Below, piece by piece: positions 23,709 through 35,193 of a stretch of DNA of 64,000 nucleotides. Origin of the DNA: Cannabis sativa (taxonomy: Eukaryota > Streptophyta > Magnoliopsida > Rosales > Cannabaceae); assembly GCF_029168945.1 (NCBI RefSeq), contig NC_083610.1, positions 76,189,580 through 76,253,579 of the forward strand. The letters are read 5' to 3'. Under the pieces are notes generated by a model that worked only from the letters and a program-made list of their open reading frames with translations, had not been told where the DNA came from and searched no databases. The position numbers were made by a program, and so were the translations under genes. Each line of letters starts with the position of its first letter. Positions within the stretch are counted from its first letter, which is position 1.

Positions 23709-25658
23709 CTGTAATGAACGCATGACTTAGTTTAGGATTAGTATGGCAATAGACATTAATTATTGTTATTTATCGATTATATATGATTATTTATATTTAT
23801 TGGGAGTCCTATTTTTAGCAATGGGCATTAGAGTTAGAATTTTTCAATCTCGGAGATTTTATTAAACTCTAAGTATATTAGTTATGTTATATGCAAATTT
23901 TACAGTTTTTATAATTTTTGCCTGACGACGATGGAAAATGTGACGGATGGCCAAATTAGTCACATGGGTTAGTTAGAATCTTATTATTTAGAGGGATATT
24001 CCTAAGTGATATTTGAGATATCGAGAAATAAGCGAGGTTATGATTTTGGACTATTTTAACCGTAAGTCGCTTTATCTTTTAGGTGTGTTGAAGGGTATTA
24101 TGGTCATTTTTGGTTTTGGTAATTAGGTGGCTACTCTTAGTGGGGGCAGCTGGCCATTTTCTAATAGATTAAAATTAATTAAGTGTCAATTATTATGAGA
24201 AACCAAACTAAGGGAAAAAAGAACAATTGCAACCAAATATCATCTCTCTCTTTCTCTTCCATTCGAACCCTAGAGAAGCCAAGGGAAAGCTAGATTTCTA
24301 GGATTGCAGCAGGGGATTTGTGAAATTCAAGTTGTGGTAAGAACCCTAGAACCTATTTCCACAAGCTTTTTTGTTTTTCATTAATTTCTAGTATGCTAAG
24401 GTTGTTTTCAGCTCTGTCTGAACCCTAGAAGCTAGAGAATATTTTTTTAGGTTAATTTAAGTTGGTTTAGGTTTATTTTAGCTAAAATTAGGGGCTGGTT
24501 TGATTGTTGAGCAAGTTTGAGTTCAAGAACTCAAACATGGCTCAACAATTGTGGTTTGTGTATTTTTGTGCTATTTTTAGTTTTATTGCTTGGATTTGGT
24601 TTATATTGATGATTGTAGGTGTTTTGGAGCATTTTGGTGAAGTTTGGGGTTGATTTGGTTCAAAATGGGGGCCTTTTATTTTTCTACAATAAAAAATGAC
24701 AGGTCATTTTTGCAAAAACGACTTGTCGTTTATTCTGGTACAATATCCAAAAAAACGTCTACCATTTTTTGGGCAGTTTCCTTGTTTTAGGGTTTTCGTG
24801 TGTTTCTTCGATACTTAGGACTTTGCTATACTTTTTATCGATAGGGAGACTTTAGTTTCAAGTTTAAATCCCCGAAAAGATTTTAGAAAGTTGTTTACCG
24901 GTTTATGCGATTGTGATATAGGGCCTCCGTTCAGTGAGTGAGTTTCTATTCAGGTCGACTGGCACGCTTGAATCTGGAAACGAGGTAAGATAAGCATAAA
25001 GTATGGTATATGAATGTGTGTATTGATATTATATGCATGCTTATATGTTTTATAGGCTACCAACACTAGTACGGTAATGGTACTGAGTGTATGTGGTACA
25101 GCCTGAGAGTACAACCCAGTATTACTAACACTAGTATAGTTGGGTACTGAGTGCATATGGTACAATACTTAGTGGTAATCGGGGTACGAATTATACACTA
25201 CCAACACTAATACAGCGATGGTATGTAGTGCATGTGGTACAGCGGTCGTACCCTAGTTAAGAACATTCTTGACCATATGACAAGCTTAGTTGATAAGTGC
25301 GAGAGGGCCTAATTAAAAGTCGATATTACACTGTATATTTTATGCATATCTTATTGAGTTTGTTGACTCGCCAATGTGTTATATGTGTAGGTAAAGGAAA
25401 GGCCAAAGCGGTGGAGCAGTGAGTTTGGAGCTCAGCAGTGATTGTACATATCGCGACAGTACAACATAGAGGGTTCTGGCCTGGGAACATTTTGAGTCAA
25501 CTTTTGTGGTCACTATGTGACATGTATAAAAAAGTATTATTAGTAATATGTTATGTTACAAGAAACTAGTTTTGAAATCGGGATCCTAACTTTTGTTAAT
25601 ATATATATATGACTTTTATGGTGTAAATATTTAAATGTTTTTCATGTTGGGCGTTACA
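23709..25658 (+). mobile_element. Gypsy-type 5' LTR
   Basis: Ends GGCGTTACA at 25658, two bases before a primer site. The left end is set provisionally at TGTAATGAACGC (23709), which roughly inverts the right end; it is uncertain. Inside are the U5-like leader with splice-like GTAAGAACCC near 24340, and three imperfect copies of a 66-75 bp unit (CTACCAACACTAGTA... to GTGGTACAGC) at about 25057, 25123 and 25198. No matching 3' LTR was found in the window. Confidence 0.7.
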
Positions 25659-25660
25659 AG

Positions 25661-25675
25661 TTTGGTATCAAAGCC
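25661..25675 (+). promoter_or_regulatory. Gypsy primer binding site
   Basis: TTTGGTATCAAAGCC, directly after the LTR end. It is one change from the initiator-methionine tRNA primer site (TGGTATCAGAGC). Confidence 0.85.
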
Positions 25676-25859
25676 ACTAGGTTGTTTATTGAAGATCGTT
25701 AAGATATGTACAATCATTGCCAAAGATGAGATCAACTCACGGTTCTGTAAGCTTTTACTATTAGCGATTTGTTTAACTTATAATATATTAGATATGTTGT
25801 ATGTTGCCCAAATCCATAAATGCGATATCAGAAATGTATATGACCGTTGGCTAACCTAT

Positions 25860-27055
25860 ATACCTCATGGGTTCGCAGGCCAAGTCCTAAAGAATGGACG
25901 CCCAGCAAAACGTAAGAGGACGTAGAGAAATGGTTGAGACTAGGAATGATCGGGGTGGTCGAAACCCCTAAAACCCTTGTGGATGCAGCAGAGGTCATGG
26001 TCGTACTCAAAGGGGTGGCCAAGGGGATCCACCTTAGGCTCGTCCTGATTGGGAGCAGAGGTTTGCTGAGATGTAGGACTGAATTAACCAACAAGACGAT
26101 GAAATTTGAAGGCTTAGACAGCAAGGTTCCCCTGCAGTGCCGCCTTTACAACCATCAGTTTTTGTTGTTCCTACGGTGCCAATAGAACCACCTATTGCTG
26201 GTAATCGTATGGAGCCTCTGTATGAATGATTTCAGAAGTAGGCACCTCTAATATTTTTGAGAGGTCCCGATGTTATGAAAGCGGAATAGTGGTTAACGGT
26301 AATTGAAAGAATTTTGAATTTCAAGGGAGTTACCAGGAATGACAGAGAGACGTGTGCCACGTTTTAGTTTCAAGAGGATGCCCTAGTGTGGTGGGAGATG
26401 GTGTCCCTCACTCGGGACGTCACGGTAATGACTTGGGAAGAATTTCAGAATTTGTTTAATGACAAGTACTACAATGAGGCAGTGCGCAGTGCAAAAAGGA
26501 AAGAGTTTACTGATTTTGTTCAAGGTGAGAACATGTCAGTAGCAGAATATACGACTAATATTGATCGATTAGCGAAGGTAGCTTCTGGGATAGTACCTAC
26601 AGATTTCAGCAAGAAGGAGAAATATTTTGGCAGGGTTAAATGCCAAGATTAGGCATGACTTGGTTATCACAACTAATGATACCACAACTTATGCTGAAAT
26701 AATGGATAAAGTTGTCTGAGCCGAAGGTGCAGTTGAATTCCTGCAAGAGACTCGAGTGATCCCTAGTGTCGGCAAGACCATTACTCTTCCTACTCCTTAT
26801 CCTGGTAGGGAGAGAGGTGTTTCTACCGCTGAGCAGAAGAAGAGGACATTCACAACTTCTGGTAGTTCGGGCTAGAATAAGAGGTTTCATGGGAACAAAG
26901 TCAAAAGAGGGCGTCAGACTTACTCCTATCCTGAATGTCTACATTGTAAGAAGCATCACCTTGGGGAGTATAATTGAAGAGCTTGTTTTCAGTGCGGGTT
27001 GGTTGGACACCTCAAGAAAGACTATCCTCAATTGAAGAAAGAAGAACATAAATAA
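25860..27055 (+). pseudogene. Gypsy gag, truncated before pol
   Basis: After the primer site, the gag body is read in several frames. The best segment, 26386-26652, carries WWEMVSLTRDVTVMTWEEF, FNDKYYNEAVRSAKRKEF and VAEYTTNIDRLAKVASG, the Retrotrans_gag pattern. Two zinc knuckles follow in another frame near 26930-27020: CLHCKKHHLGEYN (last Cys replaced) and CFQCGLVGHLKKDY (last Cys replaced by Tyr). A stop lies between them. Gypsy similarity ends near 27055, so protease, reverse transcriptase and integrase are missing. This copy cannot move by itself. Confidence 0.8.
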
Positions 27056-27654
27056 GAAGTCAAGCCTGCTACGGCGCGAGTGTTTGCCGTCAAATATTTT
27101 ATTTTGGCATTGATCGTTAATCGATGGTTATGATCTTAAGCGCCTGTTATGAACGAACACAAATTGTGTCTAGTTTTGTGTCGGTGGTACATACATTGGT
27201 CTTGAGAACCGACGGTAAAAATATAAGTGTCTATTTAAAAGTGACGCCTAAACCCTTTTTTTTTAGTAGTATTTAACAGTCCCTTCATCAACTCTACCAC
27301 CACCACCAAGACTACATCAAAAAATGTTTCAATTTTATGGGATTTAGACAACACACATTCACAAGTTGTATTTAGACCTAATCACACCCATGGGTATGAT
27401 CTCCCACTTAGGACATTACTATAATCATTAGACGAGGAGAAAAGGCTATAATAATTACTAAATTCCTTAGAGCCACTGATCATATAAAGCTAAAAGAGGT
27501 TAAGAGGAGACATGTCCTAATCTGAATAGCCAGCCCTATCGAATTTAGTTTCATACTATTTAGTAATCCCAAAGTAGGAGTTATTACAACTTAACTAGAC
27601 ATGGTGTTTAGGATACCAACTATCGAACTTATATGTAATTAAGTCAATGCAGTT
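27056..27654. other. Unassigned sequence after the gag truncation
   Basis: Follows the break of the Gypsy element. I see no ORF, repeat end or known motif. Confidence 0.4.
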
Positions 27655-28745
27655 TCAGATAAAGAAATTATACTGACCCTCCTTAAATTGAACTAATGTT
27701 ATTCGATCAGCCCCAAGAATGGTAGGAGACCAGCCACAAACACCAGAATTATTACCTCGGGAGGCCTCATCTTCAGCTTCCCGAGTGGTCATATTTTTAA
27801 AGTAATAGATGCGAGCGACGTAGTCACAATCTTCTTCATCCTTGGGCATAGGGATTTATTGCCAGTTTGGAAACTTGGGGGTCTTAAAGTAATTTGTACA
27901 TTGATCCCTACCGAGAAGGGCACATGCCTTCAAGTTATCATTGTGCAATAAGAAGTTGGTAGCTCGCAAACCATAAGGAAGGTTGAGCAAGATATTATGC
28001 CTTTCTTTGATTTCTGGTGTGGGGATGGGTCTCCTGGTGATTGCTGGAAACATGAAAAAAGAATAGAATTAATACTATTGAAAAAGGATAGTAACTCAAA
28101 ACCAAGATTTGGAGAGAAGTCAGTACTTACGTATAATTCTAAATTTGGTAGTATTGATTGGATATAATCCAGTGGTCCAAAAGGAATCGTCTTTAAATTA
28201 TTTTTTGTTGGGCAGCCTCACAATATCTTGCGATCATTGGTATGGGTTTCGAGATAATAAAAACCTTCTACTCCATGCTTCCTTGTAGGACAGGCCTTGA
28301 CGAAGTATAAGTATAAAATTTCTAGGGGTGTTAGACACTTCCATTTCAAAATGTTGTAAAGAGATTTCAAACAGGCTAGGATCCTGCAAGAGTTTTGTGC
28401 AAGCTAAAATGGTGTAATACTAAGATAATTGTAGAGCTCTTTGAAATAATCCCTAAGGGGGAGAGCTGCTCCAGCCCTTATATGTTTGACGCTCCATGCT
28501 CTAATTTTAGAAGGCTCGCTGGTGATGCAACCTTCATCTTGGATCAAACGTTCAGGAGGGTAACAGATAAACTCTCCTTGAGCAACAAATCGAATGCGAC
28601 ATCCCTTCTCGTTCCTTATGTTGCACAATCTCAAAATGTCCCTAACATAAGGGCCAATAGACATGACCCTGGACTCAATTAATTTTGCCTTGAAAGTGAT
28701 AGAAAGGTTCTGAGGGGTCTTAGATTTGCAAGCTTTTTGAGCCAT
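27655..28745 (-). pseudogene. Decayed gene resembling PF04195 'putative gypsy-type transposon', with an intron
   Basis: Minus strand, start MAQKACKSKTPQN at 28745. The segment AALPLRDYFKELYNYLSITPF, one stop (TAG at 28406-28404), then LAQNSCRILACLKSLYNIL and FYYLETHTNDRK match the hydrophobic pattern of PF04195 N-termini (LP..pF...L......ql.pN..r.L). The same pattern is seen in the antisense ORF of the Tat element at 47.4 kb. A canonical GT-AG intron (28044-28130, GTAAGT..TTTCCAG) precedes the segments 28053-27856 and 27849-27655 (KERHNILLNLPYGLRATN, DEEDCDYVARIYYF). At least two stops and a break in the middle make it a pseudogene. Function of the family is unknown. Confidence 0.6.
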
Positions 28746-30299
28746 GAGTTCAAAATCTAAGTGACCTGGTGAAAAAGCAACAGTGGTTGGAGGAAAAAAT
28801 ATTAGCTTCGCTAAGGGAATATTAACTAAACTAGGAGAGTCAAGTCAGGTTACTTTACGCAAGTAACAACATTTACCCTCAATGACTTCTTCTAAGAATC
28901 GCATATAATTGTTAGAAACTTCCTCTTGGTTAGACCTAATGAGGCGGTTCTTAATTTTTACATCATTAATTTCAAGTAAGGATTGAGGCTTTTAAGTTTA
29001 AGGTTTATAAACTAGAGCTTGGAGTTGAAGAAGTCTGATTTCTGAGGATTCTGGGAGCATATATTTTAGGTTAAAGTGGGACATGAATACAGAGAATAAT
29101 ACCCTAATTCCTGGAAAAATAGAGCATAAATAAAACCCAAAACCTGCGAATCACGTAACCTTAAATTTTCTAAGCCCTAAATTACCCAAACATTCATATA
29201 AAACTTACACAAACAAATTACAAATGCAAATTAACACACATATAGGGAATTCAAGATTGAAATTTTCAAGAAGTCAGCAAAAGCGAATGTCACTTACTTG
29301 TTTGATGAGAAATTATGGGTTTTGAACAACTTCGCGATGAGAACTTTGAGTTCAGGAAAACTGGGTATTAGTGATTCCAAAGTTGTGGGGTGTAATCGGG
29401 TGAAATTCGAAGAAAGAAAGCAAAAGACAGTGAGGGCGTGCAATCTCAGAGAGGAAGGTGGTTAAGAAATTTTTGAGTTCTAAGGTTTTACGGGCAAAAA
29501 TGGCAAAAGTAAGGGGAAATTTTAAAATTTATACCCAAACGGTGAAAACCGTTCGATCAAGGAAAGAAGAGATTGAAGGATTAGAACTAGTTGAGAAAGG
29601 AACAATCAGAGCATTAATGGTGATATGATTCGCCTCAAATTTTTGAACAACCAAAACAAAAGCATGCAAAATTTAAATGGAAAAGTATGATCATACCCTT
29701 TGAAGCATTCAAAAAGTCCTTTTTTTTAAAAAAAAATATTTTTTAGGGAGCAACTGTTATACCAATATTTTAGGCAACAATAAGAAAATAACACGTGTAT
29801 CAAAGCTGGAATATGAACCAGCTCAAATCACGCATTATTAAATGTACTTAAATGACTCGTTTCATGAAATACAGTTAATAAAAATACTCAAACTCACTGT
29901 CATATAGGCAATAGCGAGACGTGAGGAATAACTATTGATTGATGAGACCAGCGAGATAAATAGGTCCACCTTGGGATAAATAGAAAACACAATAAAATTG
30001 TTCAGAACGAGTAGACAATGAGTTTGTAGCTCATTGATCCACATGCTTGTGAGTATGAGCTTGCATCTCATTGATCCACATACTCGTGAGTATGCTCAAG
30101 GAATGAAGACAACTTCAACATTCACTCACCTTGCTCTCTTGACGCATTGAATTAACCACCTCGCTAATTCCTCTCTCAACGGCTAAGGAAGGCTACAAGA
30201 TGCATCATAACTCAACACTTAACATTTTTCTACGAAGATGTTTAAGAAAGATAATATTCAGACGGCAAGAACAATTTAGCACAGTTAGCATAACCATTT
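28746..30299. other. Leader region and intergenic sequence, no gene seen
   Basis: 28746-29640 is probably the minus-strand leader or upstream part of the PF04195-like gene; it has no long ORF. A 37-bp imperfect direct repeat (TCATTGATCC at 30031 and 30068) lies at about 30025-30097. The ORF at 29862-30071 is not recognised. Confidence 0.4.
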
Positions 30300-30690
30300 A
30301 TAGATAAAGATAAAGAGTGGTTAGGCAGTTATTTGTTATTATTCCATGTGTACAAAGATACTACGTGAGAAATGTCCATATTTCATAATCAGTTACAAAT
30401 GATTAGATTCCAATGGAAAATCTGTCACCTTGTACATCTATAAATAAGGATAGAGCCCAAAGAACAAATGATGGTCAATCTTGAGAAAAATAGATAATAT
30501 TACAATTATTTATTCCTAAAAAATAATATCATTGTAAAATGTATATAAACACATCAATCTTTAATAAGATAGACTCGTAGACTATAAAAATTTAACTTCA
30601 AAACTACGTAAAAACCTTCTTATTATTTATTGCTTTTTATATATTTAATTACAATATAATTAATTCTACAGGTTATTTATTACAAAAAAA
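30300..30690 (+). mobile_element. Possible LTR remnant
   Basis: Has the layout of an LTR promoter and U5: CTATAAATAAGGATAG near 30440, a GATAGACTCGTAGACTATAA stretch near 30570, and AACTACGTAAAAA near 30605, phrases often seen at R-U5 of plant Gypsy LTRs. No ends or target duplication were found. Confidence 0.35.
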
Positions 30691-31039
30691 AAGCTAATTA
30701 TTTAGTTAACAAAAAATTTGCATTAACAATTATATCAATGGTCACTATAGTAAAACTCAGTAAATATAATTTTATAATTACTAAGAGTTCAACTCTATAT
30801 TTATAGTGGAATAATCATGAAATTAATAAACAAAAGATTATTTTGATGATGAAACACAATAAATAATCTAGTTTATTAAAGCTTAAAATTATAGGTCTAT
30901 AGTTCCCGAATCGTCACCTTGAAACACTGTCAAGTGAGGGATAAAGAGTTGTATAATGTTATTCGAAAAAAATCTATTCAGAATTGACAAAATAGTAATT
31001 ATTTATTTTTATAATAAATAAATAATTTTTTAAATTAAT

Positions 31040-31771
31040 TAAATAGGGAAAAGACAAAAGTTGTTAAGATAAAATTTGTCAACACAATATTTGTTGAGAC
31101 AAAAATTATCAGGACAAAAGACATCATCCTTGTCCTAAATAAGACAAGGTAGGTGCCTATCCTATAGTAGGGTGTCCCTATTAGTTTTGTCTTTTAGGTT
31201 AATTAATTAACTTAGATAAATATTTGAATTTGAAAATTGGTTAAAGATATTTCAAGTTGGTTGAGATATTTTCTCGTCTGAAATATCAATAACCGGCAAT
31301 TATAGATATTATTTAAATAATTAAATATAATTTAATTAATAGGGAATTAACTACTATAAATACAAGTCTAATTTGAGAAATCAAAAAGAGAGCTTTTCAT
31401 ATTCTATTTTCGAAAAACCTAGAGGAGAAAAAGAAAAATATTTTCTCTCTCAAATTGTTCTTGCTCATGTGTTGAAAATTATACATGAACAAATTATACA
31501 CTTTATCCTGATAGTCCACACTATTCTTTGTGTGTGGTGGATTAATTTGGAAGACTACGGTATGAGTTTCTAATCAACCAAAAGGATACAACATACGAGA
31601 AGTTTCGAGGATACCCTGATAGTTATCAAGAGGTATATATATTTTTTCACGTAATTTATTATTTTGATTTAATGTATACACATCTGGAGATCTATTGAGA
31701 CTATGATATAATGATAATCATTAATACGAATAATTCCGCTGCGTATCTGATTTAGTACTATAAAACCAACA
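31040..31771 (+). mobile_element. Possible solo Copia-type LTR
   Basis: CTATAAATACAAG near 31356 could be a promoter. TTCCGCTGCGTATCTG near 31736 and the end AAACCAACA at 31771 resemble Copia U5 ends. The left end TGTTAAGATAAAATTTG is a guess and the flanks do not match. The plus ORF at 31373-31573 lies inside and has no domain. Confidence 0.4.
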
Positions 31772-33120
31772 AGTTGTGGAGTAAATATTTTTTGTGTTTC
31801 CATATAAAAGACATGTGGCACCTAGCCAATATTTAATGAGTTTTGGGCCTGTCAATCAGTCCAAGAAGATCTGCTAGGTAGACTTTTTCCTTGAGTAATA
31901 TAAGTTCGGATCTTGTATCTGGATTCCACATAATACTCAGGATTCATGAGCTTTTCGAGACAATAGTTATACCATTGTTGACCAACGAAGTTTACAAGAA
32001 TATCTCAAAGCATACCGAGACACCACCAAAGGCTATTCGGGAATCAAAGTGGAAAGGGCATATGGGACAACATATTATCTCGGATGATTCTTACGTGGCA
32101 CCTCTCTGACACGATCTCGAGGAATCTGGTGACATGTCCCCTCTGCCAGATTTTAGAAAGGCTCATGGCAAAAATGTGGTTACCTTTTTGTGGAACTCAG
32201 CACTACTCTGACATTGCCTTTTCATACGACACCAGCTGTCATTGTCAATAGTACCATGCACGGTATGACAAATTTCTTTTTGGAATTGGGCCTCACCTAC
32301 CCAGCACAATAGCTTACAAAAATGTTAAACTAATGTATTTTACACCATCAATGGACTTTTTCTTATAATAAACCTTAGTTCAACTTGAATATGTCCGACC
32401 CATTAAGCATGGATGTCTATAAATATGATATTATCTTCTCCATGTAAAGGGTTCACAATCCGAGAAATACACATTTGAACTGTAAAAACTTCATAAACGT
32501 TTCTGAGGCTGCATCATGAATTTAGGTTTGTTAACGGTTAAATCACGTAAAAAAAAATACTAGTGTTTCCTCATCTTTTTATTTATTTTTTTTTTAACTT
32601 TATTTCAACTAAATATTTAATTTTAAAAATCTCACGATACGAAATAAATACAAAGTATGATATTAGTACGCAACACCTCGTGCACATATATTAGTACACA
32701 CCCATCAAAAAATTACTGTATATATGATAAAAGGCAAGTGTCACATTAGGTGCACATATGATTTCACTCTGTTTTACAACAAACACCCAACACTCAACAG
32801 TCAACACATATTTTTAAGATAAAAAAAAAAAACAAGTTATATTTAATAATAATAATATTTGATATTGGTTAGAATGAGATATTATTAATGGATACAGTTG
32901 GGAGTGTTGATAGCTGAGGGTCCATAACTCCCCTTCTATGGGATGGGAGTGGGACCCACCACCTATAATAATATGGAAGCTATTTTCTTTCTAGTTGTAG
33001 TGGTTGGCTTGGCTAAGAAAATGAGCATAATATTTTTAGCAAGAAATATAGGTTATGAGTTTTGAGTTTGAGTTTAAGTTTAAGGGGGTCCAAAAGAAAA
33101 TCAGCAAAGCAAATTAGGCA
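31772..33120. other. Intergenic region upstream of the DTM1-like gene
   Basis: No recognised protein in the plus ORF at 31891-32109. The sequence from about 32850 is likely the promoter of the gene at 33172: CTATAATAATATGG near 32962 is a possible TATA element, and a CT-rich leader (CTCCCTCTCTATCTCT) begins at about 33150. Confidence 0.4.
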
Positions 33121-33171
33121 ACAAAACAAAACAAGAGAATAAGTGTGTCTCCCTCTCTATCTCTTATTACT

Positions 33172-33758
33172 ATGGCTAACGACACAGGTTTGCGGTCAGG
33201 CTTGATTTGGTTGGCTGCGGTGGTGGCTGTGGTTGGGGTATGCACGTTGTCGTTTAAGAAAATAGTGGGAACATACTTGGTGGGAGTAGTGGGCCTTGCC
33301 GGGGTGTTTTGCCCAGACTGGGCTTATTTCGACCGTGACTTCTCTCGCTGGATCCACCCAGTTACCGCTGATGAAAGGGCCTCTCATGCTGCTTCTCACA
33401 GATCTGGACTACCAAGGCAAGCTTATTTATCCCTTTTCTCTTATATACATTTTCACTTAATTAATTAATGTTTAATATTTGTTAATTTGGAATAATAATA
33501 TCTTTTGTTTTTTTTCCCCTTTCAATTTAAAAGTAATTATATGTGCTAATATTTGTTTTTGAATTTTTTTTTTTTGTTTCGTGATTTATCAAAATTATTT
33601 AACTAAGCTTGATTAATTATTAGAATTAGAAAATTTTATAATTAAGTAGTGTTTGGTTTATGATCTGCAGAGTTAGGATGTACCCAATGAGAGTGATCGG
33701 CTATTCAATAATTTATGGGCTTGGGCTGTACAAGTGGTGGATGTTCGTCTCAAGCTAG
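33172..33758 (+). CDS. DTM1-like (signal peptidase complex-like) ER membrane protein
   Basis: Two exons, 33172-33416 and 33671-33758, give a 110-residue protein. The intron (33417-33670, 254 bp) begins GCAAGC and ends TCTGCAG; the split Arg codon (AG|A) keeps the frame. There is no GT donor nearby, so this is a GC-AG intron. The protein has two hydrophobic segments near the start (about residues 11-28 and 34-53), the motif DWAYFDRDFSRW at about 49-60, HPVTADERA, and a C-terminal hydrophobic helix GYSIIYGLGLYKWWMFVSS. This fits the small plant family called signal-peptidase-complex-like DTM1; rice DTM1 is an ER protein needed for tapetum and meiocyte development. Identity is from memory of the motif; the exact role here is inferred. 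The ATG at 33172 (MANDTGLRSG) is preferred; the in-frame extension to 33145 would start with GTG. Confidence 0.8.
33417..33670 (+). other. GC-AG intron of the DTM1-like gene
   Basis: Exon end CCAAG, donor GCAAGC, acceptor TGATCTGCAG. T-rich throughout (AT content typical of dicot introns). Splicing at these sites joins Pro-Arg-Val-Arg and the C-terminal membrane helix; reading through gives a stop after about 25 codons. Confidence 0.8.
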
Positions 33759-33903
33759 TTTAGTTAATTAATCATTTAATCCACTTTGATTACTTATCTT
33801 TTTTTAGAGATAAAACTTTTGTTTGAGGGCTACCGACTACTTCTTTCCTTTAATTTGTAATATAAATGTACCAAAAATTTCAAAGTAATTATTTTTTTTT
33901 TTA

Positions 33904-34163
33904 GATAATTACACGACATACTGAAATTTCTAACTTTTTTATTTTCATACTGTGGGATAGAATTTTTTTAAAAAATACTGTGTAAGTTTTATACTGAGTT
34001 AAGTTTTCACTATTGTTCTACGGTTGTTTTTTAGCTGTTCTACTATTGTTTTTAGTTGTTCTGTTTTGTGTTCTACTGTTGTTTTACAAAAACACAGTAT
34101 TTTTGAAAAGATTTCTGTGTGAGTATTTTTATAAAAGTTACTCAAATTTCAGTATTTTTGTAT
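33904..34163 (+). repeat. Dispersed repeat, copy 2 (partner at 10636-10904)
   Basis: Begins about 145 bp after the stop codon of the DTM1-like gene. Matches the first copy over roughly 260 bp with scattered differences and small gaps. Could contribute to the 3' end of the transcript. Confidence 0.75.
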
Positions 34164-35188
34164 TTTTTTTTTTTTTTGAAATTAGGAGAGGAAAATTTAA
34201 ATTTGGCTATTTTCAAAAATATGAAAAAAAATTATTAAAATTATCATAAATATAGCATAAAAAGTAAATGTCACTAAATATAGCATTATTTAACCAATCA
34301 AACTAAAAATATGGCTCGCTAACTTTCGACAAACTTAATAACGCCCAGTCTTACTCTTAAGACTTGAAGTCGTCCCAATCCGCTATCTCCCATCAGCATA
34401 TCCTCTCTGAATCATTCGGCTTACAGTGTCCCCATAAACACAAAACATGCCCATACATGTCGCAAACTAGCTCAGTCTTGATCTCAGCCTACGCCCCTGC
34501 ATATTGTCTATCTGCAGTTTACAACAATCATGCAAGTCTTCACACTGAACAACCCATCTGTTCTAGTGTTTCTCTTTGGATTCACACACCAAAACTGAAC
34601 AAGTACCCTGATTCTTCAAGCACATGAATTAGTGGGCTCCCCCGCTTTAACTTGGGAAAAACTTCTCTCTTAGAGGAATACCCCTCAAGATATATCTCGC
34701 AAGCTACCCGAGTACTCGCATACAGTCCCTGCATTCCACATATCACTTTGATGAAGATGTTGAACTAATGCCTCGGTCACTCTAACTCTTCGCTCCTTGA
34801 CATTTCAATGTTACCTTAGTACCTTATTCTTGCTGACTTTCTCCTTAGGCAAATATTGTCATGGTGTTATCTTAGTACCTGAGTCCTGCAGACTTTCACC
34901 CTAGATAACCGGCACTGCCTGTGTCCCGAGTCTTCTTGACTTTACATCCTGAACAACAATCAATCTCCATGATACTTATCTCGATGCTTGTAATGAATCC
35001 CTAGTCTGTTGAGTGAACCGTGAGGTCTCTCCCCCACTTCATCTGTTGGCGTCCTCGACAATATGCCCACACGCAAATGCCTGACTGCCCAACTCTTCAT
35101 GCACACCAAGCCTCTAAAAGTGCATCCCGCAGAATGTGACTCTCGAGTCAACTATCTCATATAGCACCCCCGTCGATTTCCGTATGCA
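34164..35188. other. Unclassified sequence, left part
   Basis: 34196-34330 contains short words (CATAAATATAGCAT, CTAAATATAGCATT) that recur near 53.3 and 57.2 kb. From 34345 the sequence becomes more GC-rich and pyrimidine-rich, without a domain I recognise. It continues at 37111 beyond the solo LTR. It could be a worn LTR-element interior. Confidence 0.35.
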
Positions 35189-35193
35189 TGCAA
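35189..35193. repeat. Target-site duplication TGCAA (left copy)
   Basis: Directly before TGTTGGAATT at 35194; repeated at 37106-37110. Confidence 0.9.

Noticed and set aside
31891..32109. 72-codon ORF upstream of the DTM1-like gene
   Set aside because: No domain, no plausible exon partners, average length for chance ORFs here.
33145..33171. Upstream extension of the DTM1-like protein
   Set aside because: It would begin with GTG; the ATG at 33172 fits the family start and a plant leader.
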